Shown: positions 1 through 10,347, counted from the first letter of the stretch. The stretch: 64,000 nt of DNA from Agapetus fuscipes (GCA_951799405.1 OX637351.1:7658251-7722250), one strand, 5' to 3'. Notes: generated by a model from the sequence alone, not told the origin. Made by a program: numbers and translations.

Positions 1-336
1 GGATTGATTATTGCTCAACGCTTTATAGTGGTCAGCCGAAGAAGCATTTTCATGGAAGGAAGACCCGCTTTCAATCTGTGTTGAATTCGGCAGCAAGGCT
101 CATATTCGGGATATCCGAATTCGCTCACATCACTCCGCCGTTAAAAAAACTACATTGGCTTCGTTTCCCGGAGAGGGTGGTCTACCGTGTTTGTCTGATG
201 GTATATAAAGCCATCAATGGCTTGGCTCCACCTTATCTGACTGACATGATTTCGCCTGTTGAGATGGGTGTGAGGAGGCAGACACTCAGATCCGCGGGCG
301 ATGGTGCGTATGATGGTGTCAGATCCGTACAAATTT
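1..336 (+). mobile_element. CR1/L2-like LINE, 3' part of the RT ORF
   Basis: The translation matches the C-terminal region of the long CR1-like fragment at 9537-10347 (YSGQPKK, LHWLRFPERVV, YKAINGLAPPYL). About 20 extra bases near 46-66 break the frame. The left side is cut by the window and the right side stops where a RepA copy begins. Confidence 0.85.
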
Positions 337-481
337 TGGAGACAAATAAAATGCAAGCCTCAAATGAAAATAAACCCTACAACTTTTGCCGACCTTCTCT
401 GACACAGGGGTGACATTGGAAAAGTGAACCATTTTTACAGTTTTTGTGGTCAACATCATACCAACCTATAAGTCAAGGAAA
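337..481 (-). repeat. RepA, 5' half
   Basis: Reads CCAACCTATAAGTCAAGGA at its right end, the reverse complement of the RepA start. It lacks the TTAGA-tail half. Confidence 0.75.
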
Positions 482-789
482 GGTCCATAGTAAGTATGTA
501 TTAATGCAATAAGTTAGTTTCTGCTCCTCTATGTTATTACTCGATGGGGGCAACACTCAGGGCGTATGTGTGCTCAACTAACTTAGTTGCATTTATTATT
601 ACTATTATCATTACCACAGCTTATAAGGGTGGCATATTTGAGTGGTAGGACTATACTATATTTGAATTACTACCTCCATGGGTGAGACCATAAAAGAAGG
701 TGGGTAATGCTTAGAGGACTAGCTTTTTAATCAAGGGTATGCGGGTTTGAAGTTTTACCATGTTGAACAAATTTTATTGTCTACTTTTT
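482..789. other. No gene; unassigned
   Basis: AT-rich with short ATT runs near 594-610. Around 640-760 a degenerate tRNA-like head may be present, but it is too diverged to assign. Confidence 0.5.
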
Positions 790-945
790 CCGAAATTGCG
801 AATGAATGGAATATCCTGAGTCATAATAAAAGGAGAGCCTGTATGAAGAAGGTTATGACTCTGGAAGAAATGAAAGAAGTATGTAAGGACAGAAAGAAAT
901 GGCGGTAGATCTGTAATGTTGGCGGCTAGGGCTAGGGTTTCTCGA
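790..945 (+). mobile_element. RTE-like LINE, ORF C-terminus
   Basis: Reads KKVMTLEEMKEVCKDRKKWR then a stop, followed by an untranslated stretch containing TGTAATGTTGGCGGCTAGG. The same stretch occurs on the minus strand near 40795, 41930, 51040 and 58271. About 110 bp further on lies a RepA copy in the same orientation. Confidence 0.7.
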
Positions 946-1052
946 ATTTTTCCATTTTTTTAAATTTTGAATTAGAATTTTGTATTTGTTTTATTTTTAT
1001 TATCACATATTATTATTTGTTTATTTCTACAATGTAATTTGTTGTGTATGTT

Positions 1053-1285
1053 CCTTGACTTACAGGTTGGTATGCGGCTGACCACCCATGCTGTAGAAAA
1101 TGCTTCACTTTGCCAATGTCACCTGTTTCAGGGAGGGATGCCAAGAGTTGCAGGGTGTATGTCCATTTGAGATTTGGGTTTTTATGTTGTAGGCTCACAT
1201 GCGGAACTTGTACGTGTCTGCTTGTGAGAATTCATATAATGTGAGCCCCCGATGTAACATATCTTTGTTACTTAGATTAGATTAG
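1053..1285 (+). repeat. RepA copy downstream of a LINE end
   Basis: Starts CCTTGACTTACAGGTTGG and ends CTTAGATTAGATTAGG. Its upstream extension AATGTAATTTGTTGTGTATG is shared with copies at 11048, 12112, 39990 and 58198, so the family has a longer form. Confidence 0.8.
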
Positions 1286-1627
1286 GCCTTATAATCTACA
1301 AATTTTTACCAATGAATTTCACACTGTCAAACGAAATTGAAAGTTTAATTTATTGAAAGAATTGGCATATTATAACTCAATGATTATAAAGCACTTTTAC
1401 CTTCGTCTGAGATACATACGTTTATATTTAAGGTACAATACGTGCATGGAACTTTTGAAACCGGTTTGGAAACCTTTTGGTCTTATTTATTCCTTTTTGG
1501 GAACGTCGCGATTTTTTGGCCCGCCATGTACTGAAAGACCTCAAAGCAGAGATTCTCAAAATGCAGTACGCCAAAAATAAATATTTCAAAAAATATGCTG
1601 CATTTTTCATTAAAACATTATTTAGTT

Positions 1628-2145
1628 CTTTGACATATAGGTTGGTGTCTGGCCACCCATACTATAAAAAATGGTTTACTGTGCAAATGTCACCCCTGTT
1701 TCAGGGAAGGTTGGATTTTGTTGAAGTTGCAGGCTTTATGTTCATTTCAGATTAGGGTTTTTATATTGTAGGTCCACATGCGGCATGTGTGCGCAGGAAC
1801 TTATACGTGTATGTTTATTGGAATGCATTTAATATCTATATAATCTATAATCTAAGCTGCAAAGATATGTCAACATTTAAGGCTCATATTAAATGCATGC
1901 CCACAGACAGGCACATGTAGGTTCGCGCCTACACATTCTTCATGTGTGCATACAACTAAGCAAAACCTCACATGAACATAAACCATGCAACTCCTGCCGC
2001 CGTTCCCTGAACCGGGGTGGCATTGGCAAAAGTGAACCGATTTTTACAGCACGGGTGGTCAGCCTCATACCAACCTATTAGTCAAGGAGCATATGAAGGA
2101 GAATATGAATCTTAAATATAATATATCTTTGCAACTTAGATTAAG
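1628..2145 (+). repeat. RepA, split by an inverted RepA
   Basis: Left part 1628-1835 ends in GGAATGCATTTAATAT. The tail part resumes at about 2089 (GAATATGAATCTTAAATATAA) and ends in TTGCAACTTAGATTAAG. Confidence 0.75.
1836..2088 (-). repeat. RepA nested in RepA
   Basis: A nearly complete minus copy from TAATCTATAATCTAAGCTGC to AACCTATTAGTCAAGGAGC lies inside the plus copy at 1628-2145, making a foldback arrangement. Confidence 0.75.
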
Positions 2146-2211
2146 TAAATAGATTTAGTAGGTTTTGATCATCCTTGAAATGGCTCGTGTGAAGTTTCGT
2201 GTCGATCACTT

Positions 2212-2583
2212 GCTAAGATATATTGACATTTAAGGCTCATATTCAATGCATGCCCACAAGCAGATACATACATTTATGCTCAAACCGTCCTCATACCCGT
2301 CCTGTATGTACAAGTATGTATCAGAAGGACCACAGCAAATGGAAGCTAATACAAAGATATGTATTTTCTCAAGTGGCGAAGGACCTTCCCGTGAACTTTA
2401 ACAACGGCACGACAAAACAAAAACATCTAGGTCAGAGTCGTGCTCATTACTCTAAAAGTAAGTGGTTTGATAGACACGCTTACACATGCTCCATGAGTGT
2501 AGATACCTACTCACAAAATAAACCAAATCTCACATGAACCATGCAACTCCTGCTGCCTTGGGTGACATCGGCAAAAGTGAATT
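2212..2583 (-). repeat. RepA interrupted by about 190 bp
   Basis: RepA-like ends flank unrelated sequence at about 2290-2480. The insert has no recognised protein similarity. Confidence 0.55.
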
Positions 2584-2594
2584 TTAAGCAATCG

Positions 2595-2705
2595 AGTCGT
2601 CTTTTGCACGGATGTTCCCGAACTTACACGTGTCTGTTTGTAAGCATGCATTAGATATGGTCTTTGAAGTTAATATATCTTTGCAACTTATATTATAGAT
2701 TAAAT
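2595..2705 (+). repeat. RepA, 3' part
   Basis: Contains CCCGAACTTACACGTGTCTG and the tail TTGCAACTTATATTATAG. Confidence 0.65.
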
Positions 2706-3116
2706 AGATGTTGGAAATTTGAATTTTTTCGTTGGGCTAACGTCACACGTCTATGTAACTAGCTTCTTTAACAAAAAATAACAAATTGTATGTCATAATT
2801 TTCCCTCGCAACCCGGCCGTCTCATGTCAAATTTTTTTGACGTTGGAAATTTTTCATACCACATTGTACTTAATAATGCAAGTTTTAGTACCATAGGGAT
2901 GTGCCTAAAAAACAGTCTGATTTTATATTGTTCACATAACATGTATATTGTATATATACCACACATAGGGACGTACCCGTTCATACATACCTCATATTGT
3001 TATATCGATTGTGCACGTATACAGTTCTCACGACCGATTTTCGATTTATTTTTAATTCGAAAAATAAAATTCGATACTCGTGCCCATCCCTAAAAGTAAA
3101 TTTCAACTTTTATGAT
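2706..3116. other. No gene; unassigned AT-rich
   Basis: A short block (AACGTCACACG...CTATGTAACTAG, about 2740-2762) recurs at about 11365-11396. Both follow a RepA tail, so both may belong to one larger repeat. Nothing coding is seen. Confidence 0.5.
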
Positions 3117-3291
3117 GTGTCAAGGAAGGTCGGCAAAAGTTGTAGGGCTTATGTTCATTTGAGGTTTGGATTTTATTTGTAAGTACACATTCAGCATTTG
3201 TAAGCGCGAACTACACGTGTTTGTTTGTGGGCATACATCTGAGAGCTTTAAATGAATATATCCTTACAACTTAGATTATAGATTATAGAAA
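3117..3291 (+). repeat. RepA, truncated 5'
   Basis: Begins inside the family at GTCAAGGAAGGTCGGC and ends TTAGATTATAGATTATAG. Its end plus following unique sequence is duplicated at 8192-8389. Confidence 0.75.
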
Positions 3292-3371
3292 CAATCGCAG
3301 GTTCGAACACCGCCTGCGCCGTGCCCTATCGACAGTAACTTTGTCCGTGGTTAAAAAGATGTCTAGGATCT

Positions 3372-3837
3372 TTAATCTATGTTGTAAAGATATATATTTC
3401 ATTAATTATTCAAATTAAATGCATTCCAAAAAGCAGACACGTATAAGTTCGCGCTTACACATGCCGCATGTGGTCTTACAACATCAAAACACTAATCTCA
3501 AATGAACATAAGTCCTTCCACTCTTGCATGAAACAGGGGTGACATTGGCAAAGTGAACCATTTCTTACATTATGAGCGGTTGAACCCCATACAAGCCGAT
3601 TCCCATCGGTTTCCCGTTTAAAATGAGGCAAAAATGATAATGAAGTAGAATGCATGGTTTCAATGGGGGGAAAAATACGTATTGTTTCTTTGGTTTTAAA
3701 TGTATTTTTTTACTTTGTGCCTATATTTTTTAACTCTTTTGTTACATCATTTTAAAAGGGAAGCCGATGGGAACCGGCTTGTATGGCACGCTTCGCCACT
3801 TGGTCAGCCTCATACTAACCTATAAGTGTAGGAACTG
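3372..3837 (-). repeat. RepA split by a MITE
   Basis: Starts AATCTATGTTGTAAAGATA. The copy is broken at 3588 and resumes at 3787 (TTGGTCAGCCTCATACTAAC), ending CCTATAAGTGTAGGAA. Confidence 0.7.
3588..3786. mobile_element. MITE with ~40-bp terminal inverted repeats
   Basis: The left arm CCATACAAGCCGATTCCCAT and the right arm ending ATGGGAACCGGCTTGTATGG are inverted copies over about 40 bp with a few mismatches. The element interrupts a RepA copy. No coding capacity and no clear target duplication. Confidence 0.8.
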
Positions 3838-4122
3838 TCGAAATAAAACAATAAAATGTCATACGCGTGTCATGCAATCTTTCATGTCAAAAAATGAAAT
3901 GTACACATGTAGTTAAAAGCTAGGTAAACTGTAATTATTTCACGTTTAAACTGCATGTGTGTTCACTTTTGTGTGGAGCGCACGCTAATGCAAAATAAAA
4001 CGCATACAAATTACTGTAATTGCATATGGAATTGCCTATTACATGGTTTATCATCGGCATCATCAGCATATGGCGCATTAACCATGTCACCATATTGCAC
4101 GGTAAATTTATGTGGAATATAT

Positions 4123-4712
4123 GACCGGTCCGTAGTCCAGTGACAACACTCCGGACTCGTGAATGGAAGGTTGTGTGTTCGATTCCCGGCGGAGCACAAA
4201 AAAATACCATTTTGTGTGTATGTTTTCAAATTCGCTCCGGTGGATAGCTAAGTTGGTAGAATGCTTGCATTCTATACTGAGAGCAAGGGTTCGATCCCCA
4301 CCGAGGGTGTCAAAAATGATTTCCCGTTTCGGTGTTTATTTCAAGCCCAAAATACCGGCAAGGTTTACTTGGCTTTCACAAGAAATGAGAACCAGCCCCC
4401 TCGGGTGCTGGGAAACTCTAAAATAAGTCCCGAATCGCCACATGCGACCCCCTCGGGGATAACGCAGGCAAGAGGTTACACTATATGTGCAGCTTATTTG
4501 CGTTGCGTTGCTCTTCGCTGGGTTGAAAAAAATCATATACCTTTACCAAAGACCAGTCATCAAAAGGTCCATCCAGTCTTACAGCAACTGGGTCTTGCTT
4601 AGGAGCTTGCGCTTTCTACAGCGACTACCAAGCTCGCAGTGGGCTCTTGAGGTGTGATACACTCAAAAACAGCGCTCACTAAATAAATCAGCCTGCTTTT
4701 TTATTATTTTTG
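4123..4712 (+). repeat. SINE-1 interrupted by SINE-2
   Basis: The head (GACCGGTCCGTAGTCCAGTG, then GTTCGATTCCCGGCGGAGCA) is intact to about 4235. The body resumes at about 4518 (CTCTTCGCTGGGTTG) and runs to AAATAAATCAGCCTG. Confidence 0.8.
4236..4517 (+). repeat. SINE-2 nested in SINE-1
   Basis: Has a tRNA-like head (GATAGCTAAGTTGGTAGAATG, GGTTCGATCCCCACC), the hairpin-prone AACCAGCCCCCTCGGGTGCT block and a tail of GCGTTGCGTTG. It interrupts SINE-1 at the TTTGCTCTTCGCTGG position. Confidence 0.8.
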
Positions 4713-4783
4713 TAGCCGTAGTGTAGTGGTTAACGCCTACTGACTCGTAATCAGATGTTATTTGGCTCAATTCCCTGTTTTTT
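4712..4783 (+). repeat. tRNA-like SINE head, isolated
   Basis: GCCGTAGTGTAGTGGTTAAC resembles an A box region. The expected B box is degenerate (GGCTCAATTCCCTG) and no acceptor stem closes, so it is not a functional tRNA gene. Confidence 0.5.
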
Positions 4784-4814
4784 TAAATGCTTTTCGCCGC
4801 AGTTTTATTTTAGA

Positions 4815-5015
4815 TACTACATATGCAGCATGCGTAAGCGCTCACTTACACGTGTCTGCTTGTAGACGTTAATAAAATGAATGAATGGTTGACATTCCTT
4901 ATCTCATAGGATGGTATGAAGCTGACCATCCATACTGAGAAAATGTAGAAATGGTTCACTTTGCCGATGTCACCCCTGTTTCTGGCAAAAGTGGCAGGGC
5001 TTATATTCAGTACAC
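4815..5015 (+). repeat. RepA fragments
   Basis: A 3'-part fragment (CATGCGTAAGCGCTCACTTA, 4815-4880) precedes a 5'-part fragment (4893-5015), so the order is rearranged. Confidence 0.6.
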
Positions 5016-5029
5016 ACTACTTCGCCACG

Positions 5030-5083
5030 ATAGCACAGCAAGCGCCCTTGGAAAGACAATCTTTACGAAACGGCGCTATATTT

Positions 5084-5116
<33 letters not shown>
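5030..5116 (+). mobile_element. CR1-like LINE 3' tail with (ATC)n
   Basis: ACGAAACGGCGCTATATTTA followed by an ATC repeat at 5085-5116. The same end, in reverse, closes the fragment at 52085-52500. Confidence 0.6.
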
Positions 5117-5117
<1 letters not shown>

Positions 5118-5243
5118 ATGCATCCCCACAAGCAGACACGTGTAAGTTTAGGCTTCAATGGACATCAAATCCTCAACTTCCCTGAAAAAGGGTTGCTTTG
5201 GTAAAGTAAACCATTTTTACAGTATGGGTATTCAGCTTCATAA
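5117..5243 (-). repeat. RepA fragment
   Basis: CCCCACAAGCAGACACGTGT through TACAGTATGGGTATTCAGC, with an internal deletion. Confidence 0.6.
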
Positions 5244-5332
5244 CGACATAATATGTCGACTTAAGTTATATTATAACTTAAGTCTTAAAAATAAATAAAT
5301 ACATAAATCAAGATTTTTATTATCTTAATATA

Positions 5333-5412
5333 GTGACCAGCCCGCAGTCTAGTGGTTAACACAACGGCCTCGTAATCTAGAGGTCGTGGGTTTGTTTCCT
5401 GGTGTGGCACAA
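5333..5412 (+). repeat. SINE-1-like head
   Basis: CCCGCAGTCTAGTGGTTAAC and a diverged B box (GGGTTTGTTTCCTGG). The body is missing. Confidence 0.6.
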
Positions 5413-5479
5413 AACCAAATCTATTAAATATGCCTTAAAAAATATCATAATATCTGTTAATAACCGGTCAAAAAATGGC

Positions 5480-5713
5480 ATTTATATTTCAAACCCAAAA
5501 TCATAGTTTCGGCAAGGCTTACTCAGCCTTCATAAGATATAGGTAGGAATCTACAACTTCGGTGGAAAGTAGGGACTGTCCATTTCTATAAAGAAGTTGG
5601 TGTGAGGCCGTTTCTCTTATCATTGAAAATAAATAGGTTCACTCTCCACATGCGATTCCTTTGCGAACAAAGCGGCAAAAAGCTGCATTAAATATGCAGC
5701 TTAGTTGCGTTGC
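5480..5713 (+). repeat. SINE-2 body and tail
   Basis: The head is lost. Body markers GGCAAGGCTTACTCAGCCTT and CACATGCGATTCCTT are present, and it ends CAGCTTAGTTGCGTTGC. Confidence 0.65.
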
Positions 5714-5726
5714 AAATAAAGAATCT

Positions 5727-5963
5727 AATCTAAGTTGCAAAGGTATGTAACATTAGGGATTCACATTACATGCATTCTCACAAGCAGACACGTAAGTTCG
5801 CGCTTGCACATGCCACATGTGAACCTACATTATAAAAATCAAATCTCAAATGGACATACACTCTGCAACTCTTGTCGACCTTCCCTGAAATAGGGGTGAC
5901 ATTGGCAAAGTGAACCATTTTCTACAGCATGGGTGGTCAGCCGCATACCAACCTATCTGCCGC
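5727..5963 (-). repeat. RepA, near full length
   Basis: Runs from AATCTAATCTAAGTTGCAAA to GCCGCATACCAACCTATCTG. Confidence 0.8.
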
Positions 5964-7187
5964 ATATCAACTATATCTGACGCCTTGATATACCTTCAAG
6001 CCTTAGGGGTTGTTTATATCGATTATTTGAAAATAAATTAGAATTTTAATGTTTTTAATAAATTAGAAAATAGATATTTTACCTTAGAAAAATGTCTTCC
6101 AAAAACTACGCCGGGCTTCTTCCAAAATCACCAAGATATCTTCAAACATTAAATTATATTCTAAAATGTATAATTTTATTATTAATAATAATAAAATCAA
6201 CACAAAAACGAAATTTATTTGTTAAAGAAAAAATTAACTAAGCACTTTTTAAAGAATATCACAATCTTAGAGCGAAAATGTTATAGTTTTCAAATGTCAC
6301 CAAAATCCAGTGTGAAACTTCAAAGTTTATACTACGTAAAAACACATTATTTTATCATTTATTAACAATTTATTGAATGTATTTTTTAAAAGGTTTATTG
6401 GTTAAACTTTTTATGATGTAATATTGTTAAAACGTGTCTTAAATAACGAGATTTCAATGAAAATAACTGTACAATTCTGACACGGCCATATTACATCCCG
6501 CCTAAATTTGAAATGATCAATTTCAAATTTGGAATACCTACGAAACCCAACCGAGAAGAAAAAAATAAACAATTGAAAATGCACACATTGCACACAACAG
6601 CAACATATATACATTACATTATATTCACTCCACGGAACGCATACTCAATTTATTGTTTGTGCTCAGTGCTTTATTGTTGCGAGAATTTTGTCTGGCATAG
6701 CGCTCACCTGTGAAAAGCATTCTTTAATTTTTAGGGGTGGGCAATTGTAGGTGAGCACAACTTCGTACGACAAACATGCAACTAAATATTCTACAGAACT
6801 ATTTTATACAACATTTAAAGTGTATTCAGAGCTTTTAGTCATTTGTAAGATGTCTGGCATATAACACTTACCTGTCATTTCTTACTTTATTGCAATGTAA
6901 AAATATAGTCGTCTCGTTTTAACACCCCCGTTTTATATGTGAAAGAAGAGTCTATGGTAAGGTTTACTTGGACCAATTTTTTAATTAAATCTTTTTATTG
7001 TACCTACCACTGCTATAATATATAATTTATTCTTAATTTCAATATTAATTATTGTTACAAACTGAAAAAAAAAATACAAACGCTAGGACCATAGAGTTAG
7101 TACCAGGGAGGTACTAGATCTATGGCTAGTTCTTAATTTCAAGATGGAACAAAAAACTGTAAGTGAAATACATTTTTTTCAATAATT
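5964..7187. other. No gene; long AT-rich unassigned stretch
   Basis: No open frame with recognisable similarity is seen on either strand. A direct repeat pair (TCTGGCATAGCGCTCACCTG near 6691 and TCTGGCATATAACACTTACC near 6852) is the only internal structure noticed, besides the hairpin at 7083. Confidence 0.5.
7083..7129. repeat. Short imperfect palindrome
   Basis: CTAGGACCATAGAGTTAGTA is followed after five bases by its imperfect inverse ending TCTATGGCTAG. It may be the core of a degraded foldback element. Confidence 0.5.
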
Positions 7188-7252
7188 GTTTAATCTAAGT
7201 TGCAAAATATATGAATGGACTCAAGGAGAACCAAAGGACTACTCAAAAGATG

Positions 7253-7500
7253 TTAAATGAAAGAAATTAGAATGATCACTAGCAGATGATGATGATGATG
7301 ATGGATGATTTCTTTCCTGTGGCGCCATTTAATGGTCCAGGACCATCTCAAGGGCGCCATGGCTTTGGAGAAAAGTAGTGTCTTCAGTTCCTTTCTGAAG
7401 GTGGTGGTAGGCTGGTTCGCGCGAACACCGATAGCAGAATATTGCAAGATCGAATCCACAATACCTACATACGAAAAGTCTGTGAAATGGAGGATAGTGA
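7253..7500 (-). mobile_element. CR1/L2-like LINE ORF end with (ATC)n tail
   Basis: The minus-strand frame reads FRKELKTLLFSKAMAPLRWS and then KWRHRKE before the ATC-type tail at 7285-7302. The same tail occurs in plus orientation at 47706-47773. Confidence 0.65.
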
Positions 7501-7526
7501 GATGGAGCAGATCCAGCTCTAATTTA

Positions 7527-7779
7527 GTCTAATCCAATCTAAGTTGCACAGATACGTTACACTGGAGATGCACATTACATGCATTTTCACAACCAGACAC
7601 GTACAAGTTCGCGCTTGCACATGCCGCATGTGAACCTACAACACAAAAACCAAATCTCAAATGGACATACACCCTGCAACTCTTGCCGTCCTTCCCTGAG
7701 ACAGGGGTGACACTGGCAAAGTGAACCATTTTTACAGCATGGGTGGTCAGCCGCATACCAACCTATAAGTCAAAGAACA
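7527..7779 (-). repeat. RepA, near full length
   Basis: Runs from TCTAATCCAATCTAAGTTGC to ACCAACCTATAAGTCAAAGA, with the longer upstream form continuing to the ACGACAAATTACATTTTT block. Confidence 0.8.
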
Positions 7780-7835
7780 TACATACACGACAAATTACAT
7801 TTTTTTAATCAATAAATAATAATATCTACTTATGG

Positions 7836-8191
7836 AGCACGTGACGGCACACACCAGTACGTGACAGCACGTGACAGCACGCAACAGCACGTGACAGCAC
7901 GTGACAGCACGTGACAGCACGAAACAGCATGAGTGACAGCACGCAACAGCACGTGACAGCACGCAACAGCACGCGACAGCACGTGACAGCACGCAACAGC
8001 ACGCAGCACGTGACAGCACGTGAGAGCACGTGACAGCACGCAACAGCATGAGTGACAGCACGCAACAGCACGTGACAGCATAGCAAAATCACGTGACAGC
8101 ATGTGACAGCACGCAACAGCACGTGACAGCACGCAACAGCACGCGAAAGCACATGACAGCACGCAACAGCACAGCACGTGACAGCACGCAA
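7836..8191. repeat. Minisatellite array 1 (ACGTGACAGC/ACGCAACAGC)
   Basis: About 355 bp of alternating 10-12-base units of the form CACGTGACAG and CACGCAACAG. It ends exactly at ACATACATCTGAGAGC, a point inside RepA. The minus-strand CHVLSRAV-type frames here are translations of the repeat, not genes. Confidence 0.9.
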
Positions 8192-8389
8192 CATACATCT
8201 GAGAGCTTTAAATGAATATATACTTACAACTTAGATTATAGAAACAATCGCAGGTTCGAACACCGCCTGCGCCGGCCCTATCGACAGTAACTTTGTCCGT
8301 GGTTAAAAAGATGTCTAGGATCTTTAATCTATGTTGTAAAGATATATATTTCATTAATTATTCAAAATAAATGCATTCCAAAAAGCAGA
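8192..8389. repeat. Copy of 3224-3437 between two arrays
   Basis: Near-identical to the segment joining a plus RepA tail, 80 bp of unique sequence (AACAATCGCAGGTTCGAACA) and a minus RepA start at 3224-3437. It differs by small deletions only. Confidence 0.9.
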
Positions 8390-8390
8390 C

Positions 8391-8698
8391 ACGCACGTGA
8401 CAGCACGCAACAGCTGGTGACAGCACGTGACAGCACGTGACAGCACGTGACAACACGTGACAGCACGTGACAGCACGTGACAGCGCGTGACAGCATAGCA
8501 AAATCACGTGACAGCATGTGACAGCACGCAACAGTACGCGACAGCACGTGACAGCACGCAACTGCACGTGACAGCACGTGACAGCACGCAACAGCATGAG
8601 TGACAGCACGCAACAGCACGTGATAGCACGTGACAGCATAGCAAAAGCACGTGACAGCATGTGACAGCACGCAACAGCACGTGACAGCACGCAACAGC
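8391..8698. repeat. Minisatellite array 2 (ACGTGACAGC/ACGCAACAGC)
   Basis: Same units as array 1. It begins directly after AAAAAGCAGACACG, a RepA sequence, and ends at AACAGCTC. It includes the irregular block CATAGCAAAATCACG also present in array 1. Confidence 0.9.
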
Positions 8699-9225
8699 TC
8701 TATTTTTTAAATCGTTTTGTTAAAATAATAATAATAAAGGCATTTATTGGCATTCATCTTTATGTGGTTTACGATGTTTTACATCAAACAAAGCCAAATC
8801 TTGTCGGTTACACCAAAAACATACTTTGAAAACGCAGTTGTTTGCTTGGACATAAACAACACAAAAATCAACGTAGAGCTATGGGAGTTAGCGCATTAGA
8901 AAGAGCGGAAAATTTCAAATAGGATAGTATTCATAACTCATTTTTGATCAAAATATCGCTTACTGCCTTTTAAACGTCGATATGTAAATATTATTATTTG
9001 ATAGGGATGCGACCACCCTCCCTCTGCACTTTACAGGTAGGTACATAAAAAGTAACGATAGGGATGTGCCACGCGCCGTGTATGCGGGTCACTTGTTCTA
9101 AATGTTGCCATGCCTGCTGCGGGCGACACAAAACAACACTAATGAACGCATGGCGGGAACGCATTCGGTCGATTTAAATTAAGAACAAAAAAAATGTAGA
9201 AAAGAAAAGGATGTAGAGTAGGATG
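8699..9225. other. No gene; unassigned
   Basis: Begins with an (AAT)n run near 8728. A more GC-rich patch with GACCACCCTCCCTCTGC lies near 9010. No recognisable coding or repeat family. Confidence 0.5.
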
Positions 9226-9383
9226 TACCTTTACCAAAGACCGGTCATTAAAAGGTTCATCCAGTCTTACAGCAACTGGGTCTTGCTTGAGAATTGGCGC
9301 TTTCTACAGCGACGACCAAGCTCGCAGAGGGCTCTTGAGGTGTGATACACACAAAAACAGCGCTCACCAAAAAAATCAGCCTA
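9226..9383 (+). repeat. SINE-1, 3' body
   Basis: From TACCTTTACCAAAGACCGG to AAAATCAGCCT. The head is absent. Confidence 0.75.
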
Positions 9384-9416
9384 ATTTAATTTAATTTTTA
9401 TTTAATGTGGAGTAGT

Positions 9417-9515
9417 TTCAGGGAAGGATGGCAATAGTTGCAGGGTGTATGTACATTTGAGACTTGGGTTTTTAGTTGGAGCACAAAAAATCTACGATTT
9501 ATATTTTCAAATATG
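9417..9515 (+). repeat. RepA fragment fused to SINE-1 fragment
   Basis: TTTCAGGGAAGGATGGCAAT (RepA) passes at about 9477 into GAGCACAAAAAATCTACG (SINE-1 head end), a recombination-like junction. Confidence 0.6.
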
Positions 9516-9536
9516 CTTATGGAGATACTCTGGGCA

Positions 9537-10347
9537 GCCACATCGAGGCGTGACCACCTTCTGGTGAATAGAGTACCACTCTCCATAGGAGGTAAGCTAA
9601 TCCAGCCTTCTGATTCGGTAAGACTTCTAGGAGTCTTACTGGATCGTAACCTGACACTGGATAGGCAAATAGATGCCACAATAGCTTCTTCTTTTTTTTC
9701 GCTTCGCCAAATAAAGGCAATAAGAAAATGTCTGCCGTCAGATGCGGTTAAGACCCTGGTGAGTGCGTTTGTGATGTCTCGGATTGACTATTGCTCGACG
9801 CTTTATAGTGGTCAGCCGAAGAAACAGTTTAATCGCTTTCAATCTGTGTTGAATTCGGCAGCAAGACTCATATTCGGGATTCCCAAATTCGCTCACATCA
9901 CCCCGCTGTTAAAAAAACTTCATTGGCTTCGTTTCCCGGAGAGGGTGGTCTTCCGTGTTTGTTTAATGGTATATAAAGCCATCAATGGCTTGGCCCCACC
10001 TTATCTGGCTGATATGATTTCACCTGTTGAAATGGGTGTTAGGAGGCAGACACTCAGATCTGCGGGTGATGGAGTAGTCAATTTGGTTCAGCCGCGCCGT
10101 CAGATTCGTACAAACTTCGGAGACCGCGCTTTCCGTGTTGCGGGGCCGGTGGAGTGGAACAGACTGCCACCCGGAGTGAAGAACTCCAAATCTGTGGGTG
10201 TATTTCGAGGAGCACTCAAGGCACACTTGTTTAGAAAGTCTTATCCATGATCGGAGAGGGCCCTTGAGGTGTGACACACACAAAAACGGCGCTCTCTTAT
10301 CATGTGTAATTTAAAATAAATCAGCCTGTTATTATTATTATTATTAT
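9537..10347 (+). mobile_element. CR1/L2-like LINE, 5'-truncated, long ORF
   Basis: The longest intact LINE frame in the window ends at 10250. It encodes the region after the RT catalytic core: LLGVLLDRNLTLDRQIDAT, then SRIDYCSTLYSGQPKK, LNSAARLIFGIPK, YKAINGLAPPYL, FGDRAFRVAGPVEWNRLPPG and a C-terminal AHLFRKSYP. This layout is that of the RT thumb/C-terminal part of CR1, L2 and Rex1-clade LINEs. The N-terminal endonuclease and RT palm are missing, so it is dead on arrival. The 3' UTR (about 95 bp) ends AAATAAATCAGCCTG plus (TTA)n. The same 3' end is carried by SINE-1. Almost identical to 35361-36171. Confidence 0.9.

Noticed and set aside
5085..5116. Poly-His/Ile coding tract
   Set aside because: It is the (ATC)n tail of a LINE 3' end.
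7836..8191. CRISPR-like direct repeats
   Set aside because: The units are contiguous minisatellite repeats without unique spacers, and the window is eukaryotic.
7795..8694. Four overlapping minus-strand frames of 88-122 residues (CHVLSRAVTCC repeats)
   Set aside because: They are translations of the 10-12-base minisatellite, open in more than one frame. No start context or domain supports a protein.
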